Part shown: piece by piece, positions 1 to 8,079 of the stretch
Layout of the letters: each line of letters begins with the position of its first letter
Numbering within the stretch: position 1 is the stretch's first letter
Assembly (NCBI GenBank): GCA_020630675.1
Contig: JAHDIR010000022.1
Coordinates: forward strand, 1-44,366
Reading direction: 5' to 3'
DNA length: 44,366 bases
Source: Bdellovibrionales bacterium
Lineage (GTDB): Bacteria > Bdellovibrionota > Bdellovibrionia > Bdellovibrionales > UBA1609
Made by a program: the position numbers and the translations under genes
The notes under the pieces: model-generated
Told to the model about the DNA's origin: nothing
Databases searched by the model: none
What the model saw: only the letters and a program-made list of their open reading frames with translations

Positions 1-620
1 TTCAAAAAAAAAATATCCTTAACTGCTCATGCGCATGGTCTTGAGGGAATAGCAAATGCTGTAAACGCAGGAGTAGATTCTGTTGAGCATGCGACGGAAC
101 TTTTTCTTGATATCGATAAAAAAAGAAAAGGGGATATTTCTAGAAAAGATCTTCGTTTTAAACTACATAATTTAATGCGAGAAAAAAAGTGTACATGATT
201 CCAACATTATTGGCATGTGATACGGTTGTTAATTTAGCAAAAAAAAATAAATTACCTAAGAATATTGCCAAAAAAGCAATTTCTGTCGGTAATATTACTT
301 TTGAAAACTTTAGACTCGCTGTTAAAAATAATATTCCGATTGCTTTTGGATCAGACACTGGAATTTCTCCTCATGGTGATAATTGGAAAGAGTTTTTGTT
401 AATGGTAAAGTACAGTGGTATGTCGCCCTTTCAAGCCCTTCAAACAGCAACAATAAATGCATCTAAAGTTCTTGGGCTAGAGAATAAAATTGGAAGTTTA
501 GATGTGGGTAAGCAAGCAGATATTATTGGAATTAAAGGTCAGCCGGATATAAAAATAAATGATATTGAGAATGTCAGTTTTGTAATGAAAGGTGGGCGTA
601 TATTTAAACACCCAAATTAA
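1..620 (+). pseudogene. Amidohydrolase (imidazolonepropionase-like), 3' part, frame disrupted at an A7 tract
   Basis: The 5' end lies outside the window. Frame 1 is open from base 1 and encodes a metal-dependent amidohydrolase segment with HAHG, then GVDSVEHATEL. It ends at TGA 196-198. The rest of the protein continues one frame back from about 189 (VYMIPTLLACD, then PIAFGSDTG with the likely metal-binding Asp, then GSLDVGKQADIIGI and VMKGGRIF, the usual C-terminal composite beta domain). The two halves join exactly if the A7 run at 182-188 were A8, giving REKKVYMIPTL. In frame the site reads A AAA AAG, a dnaX-type slippery heptamer. Family assignment is solid. Whether this is a pseudogene, a sequencing error in a homopolymer, or a programmed -1 frameshift cannot be decided here; the first two are the simpler explanations. 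Confidence 0.7.
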
Positions 621-691
621 TTTTTAAGCGACTTTGAGTCTCAAGGCGCTTCATTTATAATAGTTTTTTTAACCGGTTAACTTTTGCCCTC

Positions 692-726
692 AACGTGCCT
701 TTTTTAGTAAAGGCACGTTTCATTTT
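692..726. terminator. Intrinsic terminator between convergent genes
   Basis: An inverted repeat pairs AACGTGCCT (692-700) with AGGCACGTT (711-719). It is flanked by T/A-rich sequence on both sides, so it could serve both the amidohydrolase gene on the plus strand and the serine hydrolase gene that ends at 745 on the minus strand. Confidence 0.75.
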
Positions 727-744
727 TAGGAAAATCAAATGCTC

Positions 745-2580
745 CTACTGAAAAGGAAAACTTTTAACTCTTACCTTTTTGGCATTAGGAAAAACATCTA
801 TAGGAGAGCTTAGGTCGCTAAGCTTTCTTGGGCGTACCTTTTGGTAAAAAGTACGATCAAACACCAAATGATTGATTTTTCCATCATCACCATACGAAAA
901 GTCTAGCTGTTGAAAGGAAAAAAGTAAGAATATTGGTGAAAAACCTTCACGAATAAATGATTCTGTAGGTGATGGGTTTGTATCTTTGAACAGTGGAATA
1001 GATTTTCCATTTTTTTCTCCACGAACCGTAATTTGATTTAAATTCTGGATCGATAAATCCTTTGGGTTCATTTCATTTTCACCTTGCAAGAATACAAACC
1101 TATAAACACTACTTGCTCCAAAAGAACCTGATACAAAATCTACAGAGCCTAATGAAACTAGGTCATCCATTACATTTAGCTTGCCCGATGATCTTTGAAG
1201 CTGATGGTATAGGTCTAAAGCGGTGAGTGGTGTGTCTTCAAGTTGAGGAAATAATTGAGTTTGCTCTGTAGTCAGCTTTATGTCTTTGTTTATCTTGTTC
1301 TGAGCCAATGTATAATTTTTTTGAAATTCATTTTCCATTCGTGATGGTTTAATATCAAGCTGGTCGTGAACAGCATCAAAAAGCAGGTGAGCGATGGCAT
1401 GTCGGTTTGAAGATTTATCGTTAATAATTAAAGAAACACCAATGCCACTTGTTGGGTCTAAAAACATAAGTGCTCTAGAGCCATAACCAGTTCCTGTGTG
1501 TCCTACACCTAAGAATTCTCTTTTATTAGTTTTAATCTTTTCATAAAGAATGGCTCCATTGCCATAACCCCAATTAGTCCCTTTAGCCACTTTATCGTAA
1601 GAGCGTGCTTCCATAGTTGTCATGTCAACAAAACTACCGTGACTTAAAGTCGTGTAAGACTGCCCTGTTACCATTTGATCTAAAATTATATTTAATTTAG
1701 CTAATCCTTCAACATCAGAAATAACCCCAGAGTGAGCAACAGCCATGCCTAAGTTGGGTATGACCGGCCAAACATAACGGTAGGCCCAGGGGTCAGTTTC
1801 AACGTTTCCAAATAAACCTGTATAAACAACTGACTCTTTACTGAAGTCTCTTGAAGGAACCATAAGGTCCATATGCTTTTCCAGTTTCAAAGGTTTGAAG
1901 ATTTTTTTTCGCATATATTCGGCTAGTTTTTCTTCTTCAATTTGGCTTTTAAAAGCAAAGCCATTATCTTCTGCAACTTTAACTATAATACTACCTAAAA
2001 CAGCATACCCAAAGTTTGAGTACTGAGGCATCACTCCAGGCGTTTCATACATTAACTCAATATCTTGCGTGATCTTTTTAATTTCTGAATATAGGGGGCC
2101 GTATTGTTTTTTGTTGTACATTAAATCTAAGTTGGCAATTGAGTCACGGCCTAAGGATCTTTGCAGTCCTGAGGTGTGAGACAAAAGATGCCGAACTGTA
2201 ATTTCAGAAAGATCATTACGATTAAACCAGGGTAGTATATCAGAAACTTTCAAATCAATATTAAAACTTTTGTACTCTTCTGATAAATTAAAGACACCAA
2301 AAGAAATAACAGTTTTAGTGATTGATCCAATAGAGGTTCTTGTTTTTTTTGAAAAAGGAAGGTTATTTACAACATCTTTTAAGCCTTGTGACCCTTGATG
2401 TATTATCCGTCCATCTTTTGTGATAGCGTAAGATAAGCCTGCAATCTTTTGATTCTTAATTTCTTCTTTTATTTTTTTATCAAGAGATTCAATTGTTAAA
2501 GGACTTAATTTGCTTAAAGAGGCATGAGTAAACAGCCCAAAACAAATACTGACTATAAAAAAACTTAAACGCAAAAACAT
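745..2580 (-). CDS. Secreted serine hydrolase, class C beta-lactamase / DD-peptidase fold
   Basis: This 611-residue protein has a signal peptide (about 1-20) and a serine beta-lactamase-like catalytic domain (about 28-410). Three motifs are visible: S86-I-T-K89 (nucleophile and general base), Y187-S-N189, and H361-T-G363 (the KTG-equivalent). LLSHTSGL and the YSNFGYAVLG context are typical of the family that includes EstB esterases, D-aminopeptidases and peptidoglycan-active PBP4-type proteins. A C-terminal region of about 200 residues follows, with no recognised motif. It probably acts in the periplasm or outside the cell on peptidoglycan, peptides or esters; the substrate cannot be read from sequence. 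The ATG is preceded by a G6 tract six bases upstream instead of a usual AGGAG. It is a single gene with a terminator at its 3' side. Confidence 0.85.
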   Translation of the reverse strand: MFLRLSFFIVSICFGLFTHASLSKLSPLTIESLDKKIKEEIKNQKIAGLSYAITKDGRIIHQGSQGLKDVVNNLPFSKKTRTSIGSITKTVISFGVFNLSEEYKSFNIDLKVSDILPWFNRNDLSEITVRHLLSHTSGLQRSLGRDSIANLDLMYNKKQYGPLYSEIKKITQDIELMYETPGVMPQYSNFGYAVLGSIIVKVAEDNGFAFKSQIEEEKLAEYMRKKIFKPLKLEKHMDLMVPSRDFSKESVVYTGLFGNVETDPWAYRYVWPVIPNLGMAVAHSGVISDVEGLAKLNIILDQMVTGQSYTTLSHGSFVDMTTMEARSYDKVAKGTNWGYGNGAILYEKIKTNKREFLGVGHTGTGYGSRALMFLDPTSGIGVSLIINDKSSNRHAIAHLLFDAVHDQLDIKPSRMENEFQKNYTLAQNKINKDIKLTTEQTQLFPQLEDTPLTALDLYHQLQRSSGKLNVMDDLVSLGSVDFVSGSFGASSVYRFVFLQGENEMNPKDLSIQNLNQITVRGEKNGKSIPLFKDTNPSPTESFIREGFSPIFLLFSFQQLDFSYGDDGKINHLVFDRTFYQKVRPRKLSDLSSPIDVFPNAKKVRVKSFPFQ

Positions 2581-2802
2581 AATATTCCCCCCTGTCTTAT
2601 GTTTGGTATTTTATAAACAAAATAACCGCTTCAAACTTAAGCAGGTAGATTTTTTTGCGCAAATGAAATAACCTTAAATGCAAAGTATTCTGGTTAACGA
2701 GCCATTAAGAGATTCTAAATTTTGCTAACCATACTTTGGGCTTAGTGTGTTTTGGAGGATGAGGCCAGAAAACTTGGCAATAGAGAGTGTATTTAAAGTT
2801 AC

Positions 2803-3837
2803 CTACATATAAATTGAGTTTCTTACAGGAAAAGGTTTCGGTTGCATTTCCTTGGGTTCGCTAAGCAGATGAGAAATTTCAATTTCTAAGGCTCTTGCCA
2901 TGGCCGAAATGGGTACATCATGAATTGTGCCTTCAAAAGGGTTTTCGCCAGCTCGTCCCATTCGTCCCATTGTATGGAAAATCCAAGAGACACAAGCGAC
3001 AAAGGGTACAGAAAACCAAGTAAATACTTCGGGACTCAATGTGGTGTTGGCGCCGAACTCCAGGCCAATTTTGGTAAACTCAGGGGCTATAGCATAGGGG
3101 AGAAGGAATATAAAAGTCCAAGTTAGGTGTAAACCTAAAGTGAAATATTGTCTGGGGTAGGGAAAGTTTTTAATGCGTTCAGATTTTCCTTGCAAGGTAA
3201 AGAGTTCTTTAATCATATTCTCAATTTCAATAAAATTAAACTCCCAAATATTTCCAGATTTTTTGAGTTGGCTAAACTGTTGAGACTGAAGGCTCAATAG
3301 TGTAGATGCTTTGTTGGGAGATTTAGACACAACTTCAAACTCTTCACTAGAAATCAGAGGGCGAAGACTGTCTTCAAGTGATTCTGAACGTTCAGGGTTG
3401 TACCTTAGTTTATCAAAATGAGCTTTTTGCTTTTTAGCCACAACCTCAGGGATCTCCCATTCTTTTTGTTGGCGCATCGAAAAACGTAAAGCGGTTAACC
3501 AGGCTCGGTGTCGATAAAGAATAGTTTTTACCGCTTGGTCATTATTATCCACCATGTCTCTGGTGAAAACGCTAAAGGTTCTTGTTGCATTGACAATGCC
3601 TCCCCAAATTTTTCGAGCCTCCCAAACCCGGTCATAAGCAGAATTATTTTGGAAACTAATAAGAAAGGCAACAGCTGTGCCCACTAAAGCGACGAATGAC
3701 CAAGGTATTTTTAAAAAGTGAAAATCAAAAGCCGTTATTAAAAGTACGGGGGTGATGGCATTTAAAAGTAATAAGAATGAGGTTTTGTAAGTCCATCTAA
3801 AAATCATTTTTAAGGGCATTTGTCTTTTTGCAAACAT
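2803..3837 (-). CDS. Bestrophin-family (UPF0187) anion channel
   Basis: The 344-residue membrane protein carries the bestrophin hallmark near residues 55-85: GTAVAFLISFQNNSAYDRVWEARKIWGGIVN, split here as a TM2 neck segment followed by the N-N-x-A-Y-D-R-x-W-E-A-R signature. Hydrophobic segments lie near 22-40, 47-65, 230-252 and 268-288. The homologous bacterial channels (for example the Klebsiella bestrophin structure) form inner-membrane pentamers conducting ions, so a role as an ion channel is expected; selectivity is not readable. The start is supported by GGAGAG seven bases before ATG. It stands alone, 222 bases from the serine hydrolase gene and divergent from the subtilase-like gene. 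Confidence 0.88.
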   Translation of the reverse strand: MFAKRQMPLKMIFRWTYKTSFLLLLNAITPVLLITAFDFHFLKIPWSFVALVGTAVAFLISFQNNSAYDRVWEARKIWGGIVNATRTFSVFTRDMVDNNDQAVKTILYRHRAWLTALRFSMRQQKEWEIPEVVAKKQKAHFDKLRYNPERSESLEDSLRPLISSEEFEVVSKSPNKASTLLSLQSQQFSQLKKSGNIWEFNFIEIENMIKELFTLQGKSERIKNFPYPRQYFTLGLHLTWTFIFLLPYAIAPEFTKIGLEFGANTTLSPEVFTWFSVPFVACVSWIFHTMGRMGRAGENPFEGTIHDVPISAMARALEIEISHLLSEPKEMQPKPFPVRNSIYM

Positions 3838-4062
3838 ATTCTCTCCTCAATGGGTCTGAACTAACAGCAATGGATTAATAGCCAATACGGTTTAATTTTA
3901 AGCCATAAATAGCAAATTTTTATTACTTATTGCAAAGAAAATAAACAATCCAGCCTATGACTTTTTTCTGTTATTAAAAATCTTTATGTGTTTTGAGTAG
4001 GTTTTACATAAAGGTCTATACAGGTTTTGTAAAAACATTTCTTAAGATTGAAACTATTAGTT

Positions 4063-4090
4063 TTGCCTTGATGAATAAGATAGTTATAGA
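4063..4090 (+). promoter_or_regulatory. Candidate sigma70 promoter for the subtilase-like gene
   Basis: TTGCCT (4063-4068), a 16-base spacer, then TATAGA (4085-4090). A start near 4097 would give a leader of about 23 bases that contains the G6 tract at 4109-4114. The same TTGCC-type -35 is seen before the genes at 21146 and 27628. Confidence 0.4.
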
Positions 4091-4119
4091 GCCCTGGGGA
4101 AATCAAGCGGGGGGAATCT

Positions 4120-5184
4120 ATGAGAAATTTACTTATTTGGTCTATTATTAGTTCTTTTATAACTGTGCCAGTGTTTGCTAAAACACTGATTGTCGAAAAG
4201 TTGGAAGAAGAGTCAAATTACGATAGAGAGCATGGGCAACTTGTGCAAGAGGTGGCTTGTGATCAACGTACCGTAGCTAAATGTCCTGTGGTATATTCTA
4301 AAAGTCTTTATGACAGTGGTTTTCAAATGAATTTGCATGAGTTCATGCCTAGTGTTTCTGTGGTTAATTTTAGTTTTGGATTTTCTTTACCAACTGTGAG
4401 GGACAACACCTTTACGACAGAAGGTTCGAATAAAAATAAACCTCTTAACAAGTACAGACTGAGAAAAGAGTTTTTGTCTGGTTTAATAGACTCTAACCCT
4501 GACAAGCTATTTGTTGTCGCTGCTGGAAATGGGGTTTTTATTTCGAATATGCTGACGCCTCATGGAGCTCCCATTGGCAGTAAATTTAAGTTATACCCGG
4601 CGCAATGGAACAGGCCGAACACACTTAAGGTCACTGCCGTAGACTTTACGCCTCAAGGTTCTTATTATAAAAGAGCTCCTTACGCTAATTATGGAATTGA
4701 TCATGTTGATGTAGCGGCTCCAGTGGTATTTTCTGATCCCAACAAATCTCATGTTGTTGGAACATCTTTTGCTAGCCCATGGGTGGCAAAAATAGCGGAT
4801 GAGCTTTTTGAAGTTTATCCCCGTTTGCGAGTTGAGCAAGTTAAAGAAATTTTACTGAAGTCATGTGATGTTAAAAATATTAAAAGTGCAGTAGTGGCCA
4901 GTCAGGAGAGACACCACCTGGGTGAAGAGTCTAAGCTGTATAAGGCCATGTATGGACGAAAAAGAAAGAACCGTGAACTTTACCAGAAAGAAATTGGTGA
5001 TATAGTTTTGGTGAAAAGTGGGGGCGTGGTTGTTCCTTCTTTGGTCAAAGCCTGCGCTCAAAATTATGGTTCTTACCAATTTGAATCGATTGAAAAAGCT
5101 TGTTTAGAGGCACATAAGCAAAGTGGTAAAACAAAAAAATATCTCGAGCTATTAAAGCAGCTTTGGGCTCTTCGCAAAATTTAA
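4120..5184 (+). CDS. Secreted subtilase-like (S8) protein, atypical: no recognisable Asp block
   Basis: The 354-residue protein has a signal peptide (about 1-20, ending VFA). His38 in EHGQLVQEVA fits the S8 HGTxVA helix. VVNFSFG (81-87) is the conserved VINxSxG strand, AAGN with Asn137 is the oxyanion-hole motif, and GTSFASP (214-220) carries the nucleophile Ser216. The usual V-x-V-x-D-[ST]-G block with the catalytic Asp is absent: only about 17 residues separate the signal-peptide cleavage site from His38. The closest alignable residue is Glu26 in TLIVEKLEE. There is no propeptide. The C-terminal 100 residues are unassigned but hold four Cys in all (Cys47, Cys55, Cys249 and later ones). It may be a divergent active protease or an inactive homologue. 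The leader has a G6 tract five bases before ATG. Confidence 0.75.
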   Translation: MRNLLIWSIISSFITVPVFAKTLIVEKLEEESNYDREHGQLVQEVACDQRTVAKCPVVYSKSLYDSGFQMNLHEFMPSVSVVNFSFGFSLPTVRDNTFTTEGSNKNKPLNKYRLRKEFLSGLIDSNPDKLFVVAAGNGVFISNMLTPHGAPIGSKFKLYPAQWNRPNTLKVTAVDFTPQGSYYKRAPYANYGIDHVDVAAPVVFSDPNKSHVVGTSFASPWVAKIADELFEVYPRLRVEQVKEILLKSCDVKNIKSAVVASQERHHLGEESKLYKAMYGRKRKNRELYQKEIGDIVLVKSGGVVVPSLVKACAQNYGSYQFESIEKACLEAHKQSGKTKKYLELLKQLWALRKI

Positions 5185-5312
5185 ATGTGTTGTTGAGGGG
5201 TTCTTTTTAATCATAATTTTTTTGAATTCATTTAAGAAAACTCTTAAAAGTGTTAAAAAGCGGGAAGTATTTTCAAAAAACGTACTTTATTTTAACAAGG
5301 CAGAAAAATTCG

Positions 5313-5352
5313 AGCTCAAATTAAATATAACAGCTTTTGAGCTATATTTTTT
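5313..5352 (+). terminator. Probable terminator after the subtilase-like gene
   Basis: AGCTCAAA (5313-5320) pairs perfectly with TTTGAGCT (5336-5343) around a 15-base loop and is followed by ATATTTTTTG. It lies about 130 bases after the stop codon. Confidence 0.5.
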
Positions 5353-5401
5353 GTGGGCATGGATTTTTTGGCCACAATAAATTTGCCTAAAAAATAAACA
5401 C

Positions 5402-5449
5402 CAATATTTAGTCAGCGTAGCATTAATTTCAATATTAGTCAGTAATATT
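5402..5449 (+). promoter_or_regulatory. Direct repeat and dyad upstream of the barrel-protein gene (candidate operator)
   Basis: Two near-identical copies of CAATATT(T)AGTCAG start 28 bases apart. The second is the left arm of a perfect 7-bp inverted repeat, AATATTA/TAATATT, with spacer GTCAG. The site is about 90 bases before the start codon, a plausible place for a transcription-factor site; no factor is identified. Confidence 0.35.
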
Positions 5450-5540
5450 AATCACTTGTGTCACAGCATGTATTGTGCCCATTTTCGGCACGGAGCTTGC
5501 TTTTCAAAAGGGCACGCAATCTTTTAGAGGAGGTTTTGTG

Positions 5541-6818
5541 ATGAAACAATTAATCGTTGTCCTGGCATACTTATTTGCAATAGGACAAACATATGCTGAC
5601 CCAGCTTGGGTAAATGAAGATGTTGATGGTGGAGAAATCATTGAAGAAATTAAACGAGAGCAAGTGGTCACTAAAAAAACTAAGCCTAGTGTCACTTCTG
5701 AGGCCGTTAAAAAATCTGATGGCCAAAATATATATATAGTTAATCAAAATAAAAGTCGTAATGATTTAAATAACCAAAACGACGGTGTGGCAAAGAGTAA
5801 CGCCGAAGTGGCGAGTAGCTTAGATAACCAACCGGCAACAGTGGTTGAAGCTAGCCCTTTAGTGGAGTCTTACGCAACTAACTTAAGAGCTGTTCGTCAA
5901 AACGCTGAGATAGAAACAGAACAAAAAATTGTTGAGAAATTAGAAGCCTCTCGTTTGCAAGATGAAAGAGATCGTGCAGCCAGGCTTTTTGGCGACAGTA
6001 AATTTAAACGAGCTCAAGAGCCTAGGGCCGTCGCTCCAGTTCAGCACACGGCAGTAGGAGCTTCTGAGCAAGCACCCATTCAAATTATCCAGGTGGAAAG
6101 AGTTGTTGAGAAACAACCGGCTCCTGTCGTTGAAGTTATAAAAAAGAAAGTCGTAAAGCACCAACCGGCTCCGGCACCAGTAGTTGTAAACGAAGTTTCT
6201 TATGAACGTGAATCCCATGTCAGAGAAAGAAAGTCTTTGCTTTCTGGGGCTTATGTTGGTTTGGGTGTAGGAAACATCAACTACAAAGCATCCAATGTGG
6301 AAAGTAAATATGCTTGGAGTTTAGCGCTAGGTACACAAATTAATCCTAACTTATCAGTAGAAGCTTCATTTATGTACTCTCAACACAGAGTGGATGAGCT
6401 ATACAATGGAAATAGCCGTTTAGGCGGTTATGGCCTAACGGACTTGGACCAATACAATTTGGGTTTAGAGGGTAAGTATAGTTTTGTTGGGCATCAATTG
6501 TTTAAGCCTTACGTGGGGGCCTATGTTGGGGCTACAAAAAGAAACTACTACGGAGTGAGAACTCGTTACAGTCAGTATGGCCGAGCTGGTCAGGATAGCG
6601 ATGCCTCCACTCGAGCATTTAACCTAGCCCCTGTGGTTGGTGTCGACTTTGCTGTTAATAAAGGCTTATCCATCGGTTTAGATTATCGATATATGATGAG
6701 TATGGCTCAAAAATACAGCACTGATGAGCTTAAGCACTCAAGAGGTTATGTTGATGCTGTTCCTTTAGAGGAAATCAATTACTCGGTGCTTTCGGTACAA
6801 GGGAAAATTAAATTTTAA
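5541..6818 (+). CDS. Outer-membrane beta-barrel protein with long periplasmic N-terminal region
   Basis: I choose ATG 5541 because AGAGGAGG (5525-5532) lies just upstream and the protein then begins with a clean signal peptide, MKQLIVVLAYLFAIGQTYA. The 425-residue product has a charged, low-complexity region (about 20-230) with coiled-coil-like stretches and a Pro/Val-rich linker (PAPVVEV, QPAPAPVVV). A C-terminal barrel domain of about 190 residues starts at GAYVGLGVGNINY. Alternating strands, GLDYRYMM and a final SVQGKIKF ending in Phe are typical of OmpA/OmpW-like 8-stranded barrels. It is predicted to sit in the outer membrane with its N-terminal arm in the periplasm. It is monocistronic with a strong terminator. 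The exact family is not recognised. Confidence 0.8.
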   Translation: MKQLIVVLAYLFAIGQTYADPAWVNEDVDGGEIIEEIKREQVVTKKTKPSVTSEAVKKSDGQNIYIVNQNKSRNDLNNQNDGVAKSNAEVASSLDNQPATVVEASPLVESYATNLRAVRQNAEIETEQKIVEKLEASRLQDERDRAARLFGDSKFKRAQEPRAVAPVQHTAVGASEQAPIQIIQVERVVEKQPAPVVEVIKKKVVKHQPAPAPVVVNEVSYERESHVRERKSLLSGAYVGLGVGNINYKASNVESKYAWSLALGTQINPNLSVEASFMYSQHRVDELYNGNSRLGGYGLTDLDQYNLGLEGKYSFVGHQLFKPYVGAYVGATKRNYYGVRTRYSQYGRAGQDSDASTRAFNLAPVVGVDFAVNKGLSIGLDYRYMMSMAQKYSTDELKHSRGYVDAVPLEEINYSVLSVQGKIKF

Positions 6819-6865
6819 AACTATTTTTTAAAAGACGAGAATGCGTATCATAACAACTCCTCTTT

Positions 6866-6900
6866 AAAAGGGCTAACTGTCAAGTTAGCCCTTTTTTTTT
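6866..6900 (+). terminator. Strong intrinsic terminator after the barrel-protein gene
   Basis: A 13-bp perfect stem, AAAAGGGCTAACT against AGTTAGCCCTTTT, with loop GTCA, runs into a T tract ending at 6900. Confidence 0.92.
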
Positions 6901-6957
6901 CATTTAGGTCTCGCAAAGGTTCCTTGTAATTCAAACTGGCTTTGTTAGACTTAAAAA

Positions 6958-7569
6958 GTGGGGAAAATTTTTGCAACATTTTATTTTTTTATAAGCCTTT
7001 CGGCTTTGGCCGATGAGTTGGTTTTGCAGTCTGTAGCAGAAATTAACTCGCAAGCTTTAACAAGTCGCCAAGTTTTGCTGACATCTTTACTGTCTTCATG
7101 TGCAAGTGGTTCATGCGGCTCAAGTGAGCTTCTTGATGTAAAAGTTCAAAGCGATGAGTTTGCAAGTTTGTTATCAAAATCCATTTTTGAATACTTGGGT
7201 TACCTAGAATCTAAGAGCATTTACTCTCAGTCGGCCCCTCTGTCTCCAGACTTAATTAACAAGGTTTTGTCTCATAAATTGTCAAGAAAACTTCAATTTG
7301 AGCGTAACGAAGTTGTGCGTGCTTTTAAGGTGAAGTCCTTGGCGCAAAAATATATTCAATTTAAAGATAAAAACTTGAGTGTTTATGTCACTTCGGCGGA
7401 TGCAAAAAAGTACTATGAATCTAATAGCGCTAAGTTTGGTGGTCTTGGCTTTGAGCAGTTCGAAACAAAAATTAAGTCTTTTCTAAAGGCTGAAATTAAA
7501 AAAGAGCGGGTGGAAGCTTGGGTGACCAGCATGCAACTCAAATACAATGTAAAACAATTCTTAAATTAA
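6958..7569 (+). CDS. SurA N-domain-like periplasmic protein without a PPIase domain
   Basis: The 203-residue product starts at GTG 6958, which gives a signal peptide (about 1-18, ending ALA). No good ribosome binding site precedes it. SVAEINSQALTSRQVLLTSLL matches the opening helix/strand of SurA- and PpiC-type chaperones (VNDEVITxxDV). The C-terminal helix, FEQFETKIKSFLKAEIKKERVEAWVTSMQLKYNVKQFL, resembles the C-terminal segment of the SurA core ending in the conserved (K)YNVK. The parvulin PPIase domains that normally follow are absent, and the protein is shorter than SurA (about 430). It is likely a periplasmic chaperone-like factor; this is inferred from fold-level resemblance. The next gene follows closely. 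Confidence 0.65.
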   Translation: MGKIFATFYFFISLSALADELVLQSVAEINSQALTSRQVLLTSLLSSCASGSCGSSELLDVKVQSDEFASLLSKSIFEYLGYLESKSIYSQSAPLSPDLINKVLSHKLSRKLQFERNEVVRAFKVKSLAQKYIQFKDKNLSVYVTSADAKKYYESNSAKFGGLGFEQFETKIKSFLKAEIKKERVEAWVTSMQLKYNVKQFLN

Positions 7570-7586
7570 GCTCTGATAAAGAGCTG

Positions 7587-8033
7587 ATGGTTTTAGGGGG
7601 GCAGCATAAAAATATGCTGAAGTCTTTTGCAAATAAGCATTTTAAATGTTTTGGGCCCTTGGCTATTGGTGGTGTTTGTTGGACTGAGGCTCAGCTTTTA
7701 TATGCTTTGAAGCAAGGGCAACTTTTTGGGGTGGCTTCAAGGGTAAGTCCAAATTTACAGGCTGTAATTTCCTTTATTGAAGATAAGTTTCACTTTCATA
7801 TTCTTTATTTGGCGACAAGCCCCGATTTTCTTCGACAAAGAATAATGTTTAGTATAATCAGTGGTTTAGTAGATAAATCTAAGCTTTTGGTTAAGCCTAT
7901 TTGGTTGGAGGTGAGTGTGAAAAATAGGATCGCTCAGAAGTTGTATGCTCAGTTAGGTTTTGAAGTGGTGGGAGAGCGGCTAAATTACTATAAAAACGGA
8001 GATAATGCGTTATTATACAGTTTCACGCCATAA
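7587..8033 (+). CDS. GNAT acetyltransferase, RimI-like
   Basis: The C-terminal half carries the GNAT signature: IWLEVSVKNRIAQKLYAQLGFEVVGERLNYYKNGDNALLYSF. It matches RimI-type N-alpha-acetyltransferases (LEVRxxNxxAxxLYxxxGFxxxGxRxxYYxxxxEDALLM). The N-terminal half is divergent, and the acetyl-CoA binding R/QxxGxG/A loop is hard to see (SPDFLRQRIMFSII lies at that place), so activity is uncertain. The start is ambiguous. ATG 7587 gives 148 residues. ATG 7614 has a G6 tract 12 bases upstream. The GTG at 7518 would overlap the preceding gene by 52 bases. A small hairpin (AGCTCT/AGAGCT, 7569-7585) sits just before 7587. Probably co-transcribed with the SurA-like gene. RimI is only the nearest named relative. 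Confidence 0.7.
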   Translation: MVLGGQHKNMLKSFANKHFKCFGPLAIGGVCWTEAQLLYALKQGQLFGVASRVSPNLQAVISFIEDKFHFHILYLATSPDFLRQRIMFSIISGLVDKSKLLVKPIWLEVSVKNRIAQKLYAQLGFEVVGERLNYYKNGDNALLYSFTP

Positions 8034-8040
8034 TATTTGG

Positions 8041-8069
8041 TTGATTTAATAATAAATTCTTGTTATGAA
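8041..8069 (+). promoter_or_regulatory. Candidate promoter for the rimP-nusA-infB operon
   Basis: TTGATT (8041-8046), a 17-base spacer and TATGAA (8064-8069) lie just after the acetyltransferase stop codon. A start near 8076 would place the hairpin at 8080-8106 at the very 5' end of the rimP mRNA. Confidence 0.4.
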
Positions 8070-8079
8070 GTAGAGCGTC

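Larger units (their letters stand above)
5185..5540. other. Intergenic region with a terminator and dyad elements
   Basis: This is 356 bases of AT-rich DNA. It holds a terminator-like hairpin (5313-5352) and, nearer the next gene, a repeated CAATATT(T)AGTCAG (5402-5415 and 5430-5442), with a perfect dyad AATATTA-GTCAG-TAATATT at 5431-5449. No coding potential was seen. Confidence 0.5.

Noticed and set aside
4084-4096. 13-base repeat GTTATAGAGCCCT, also at 27658-27670
   Set aside because: Each copy overlaps the -10 region of a different promoter in opposite orientations relative to the gene. With only two copies, chance is sufficient.
5475-5540. Upstream extension of the barrel protein
   Set aside because: It would bury the signal peptide behind 22 residues, while AGAGGAGG fits ATG 5541.
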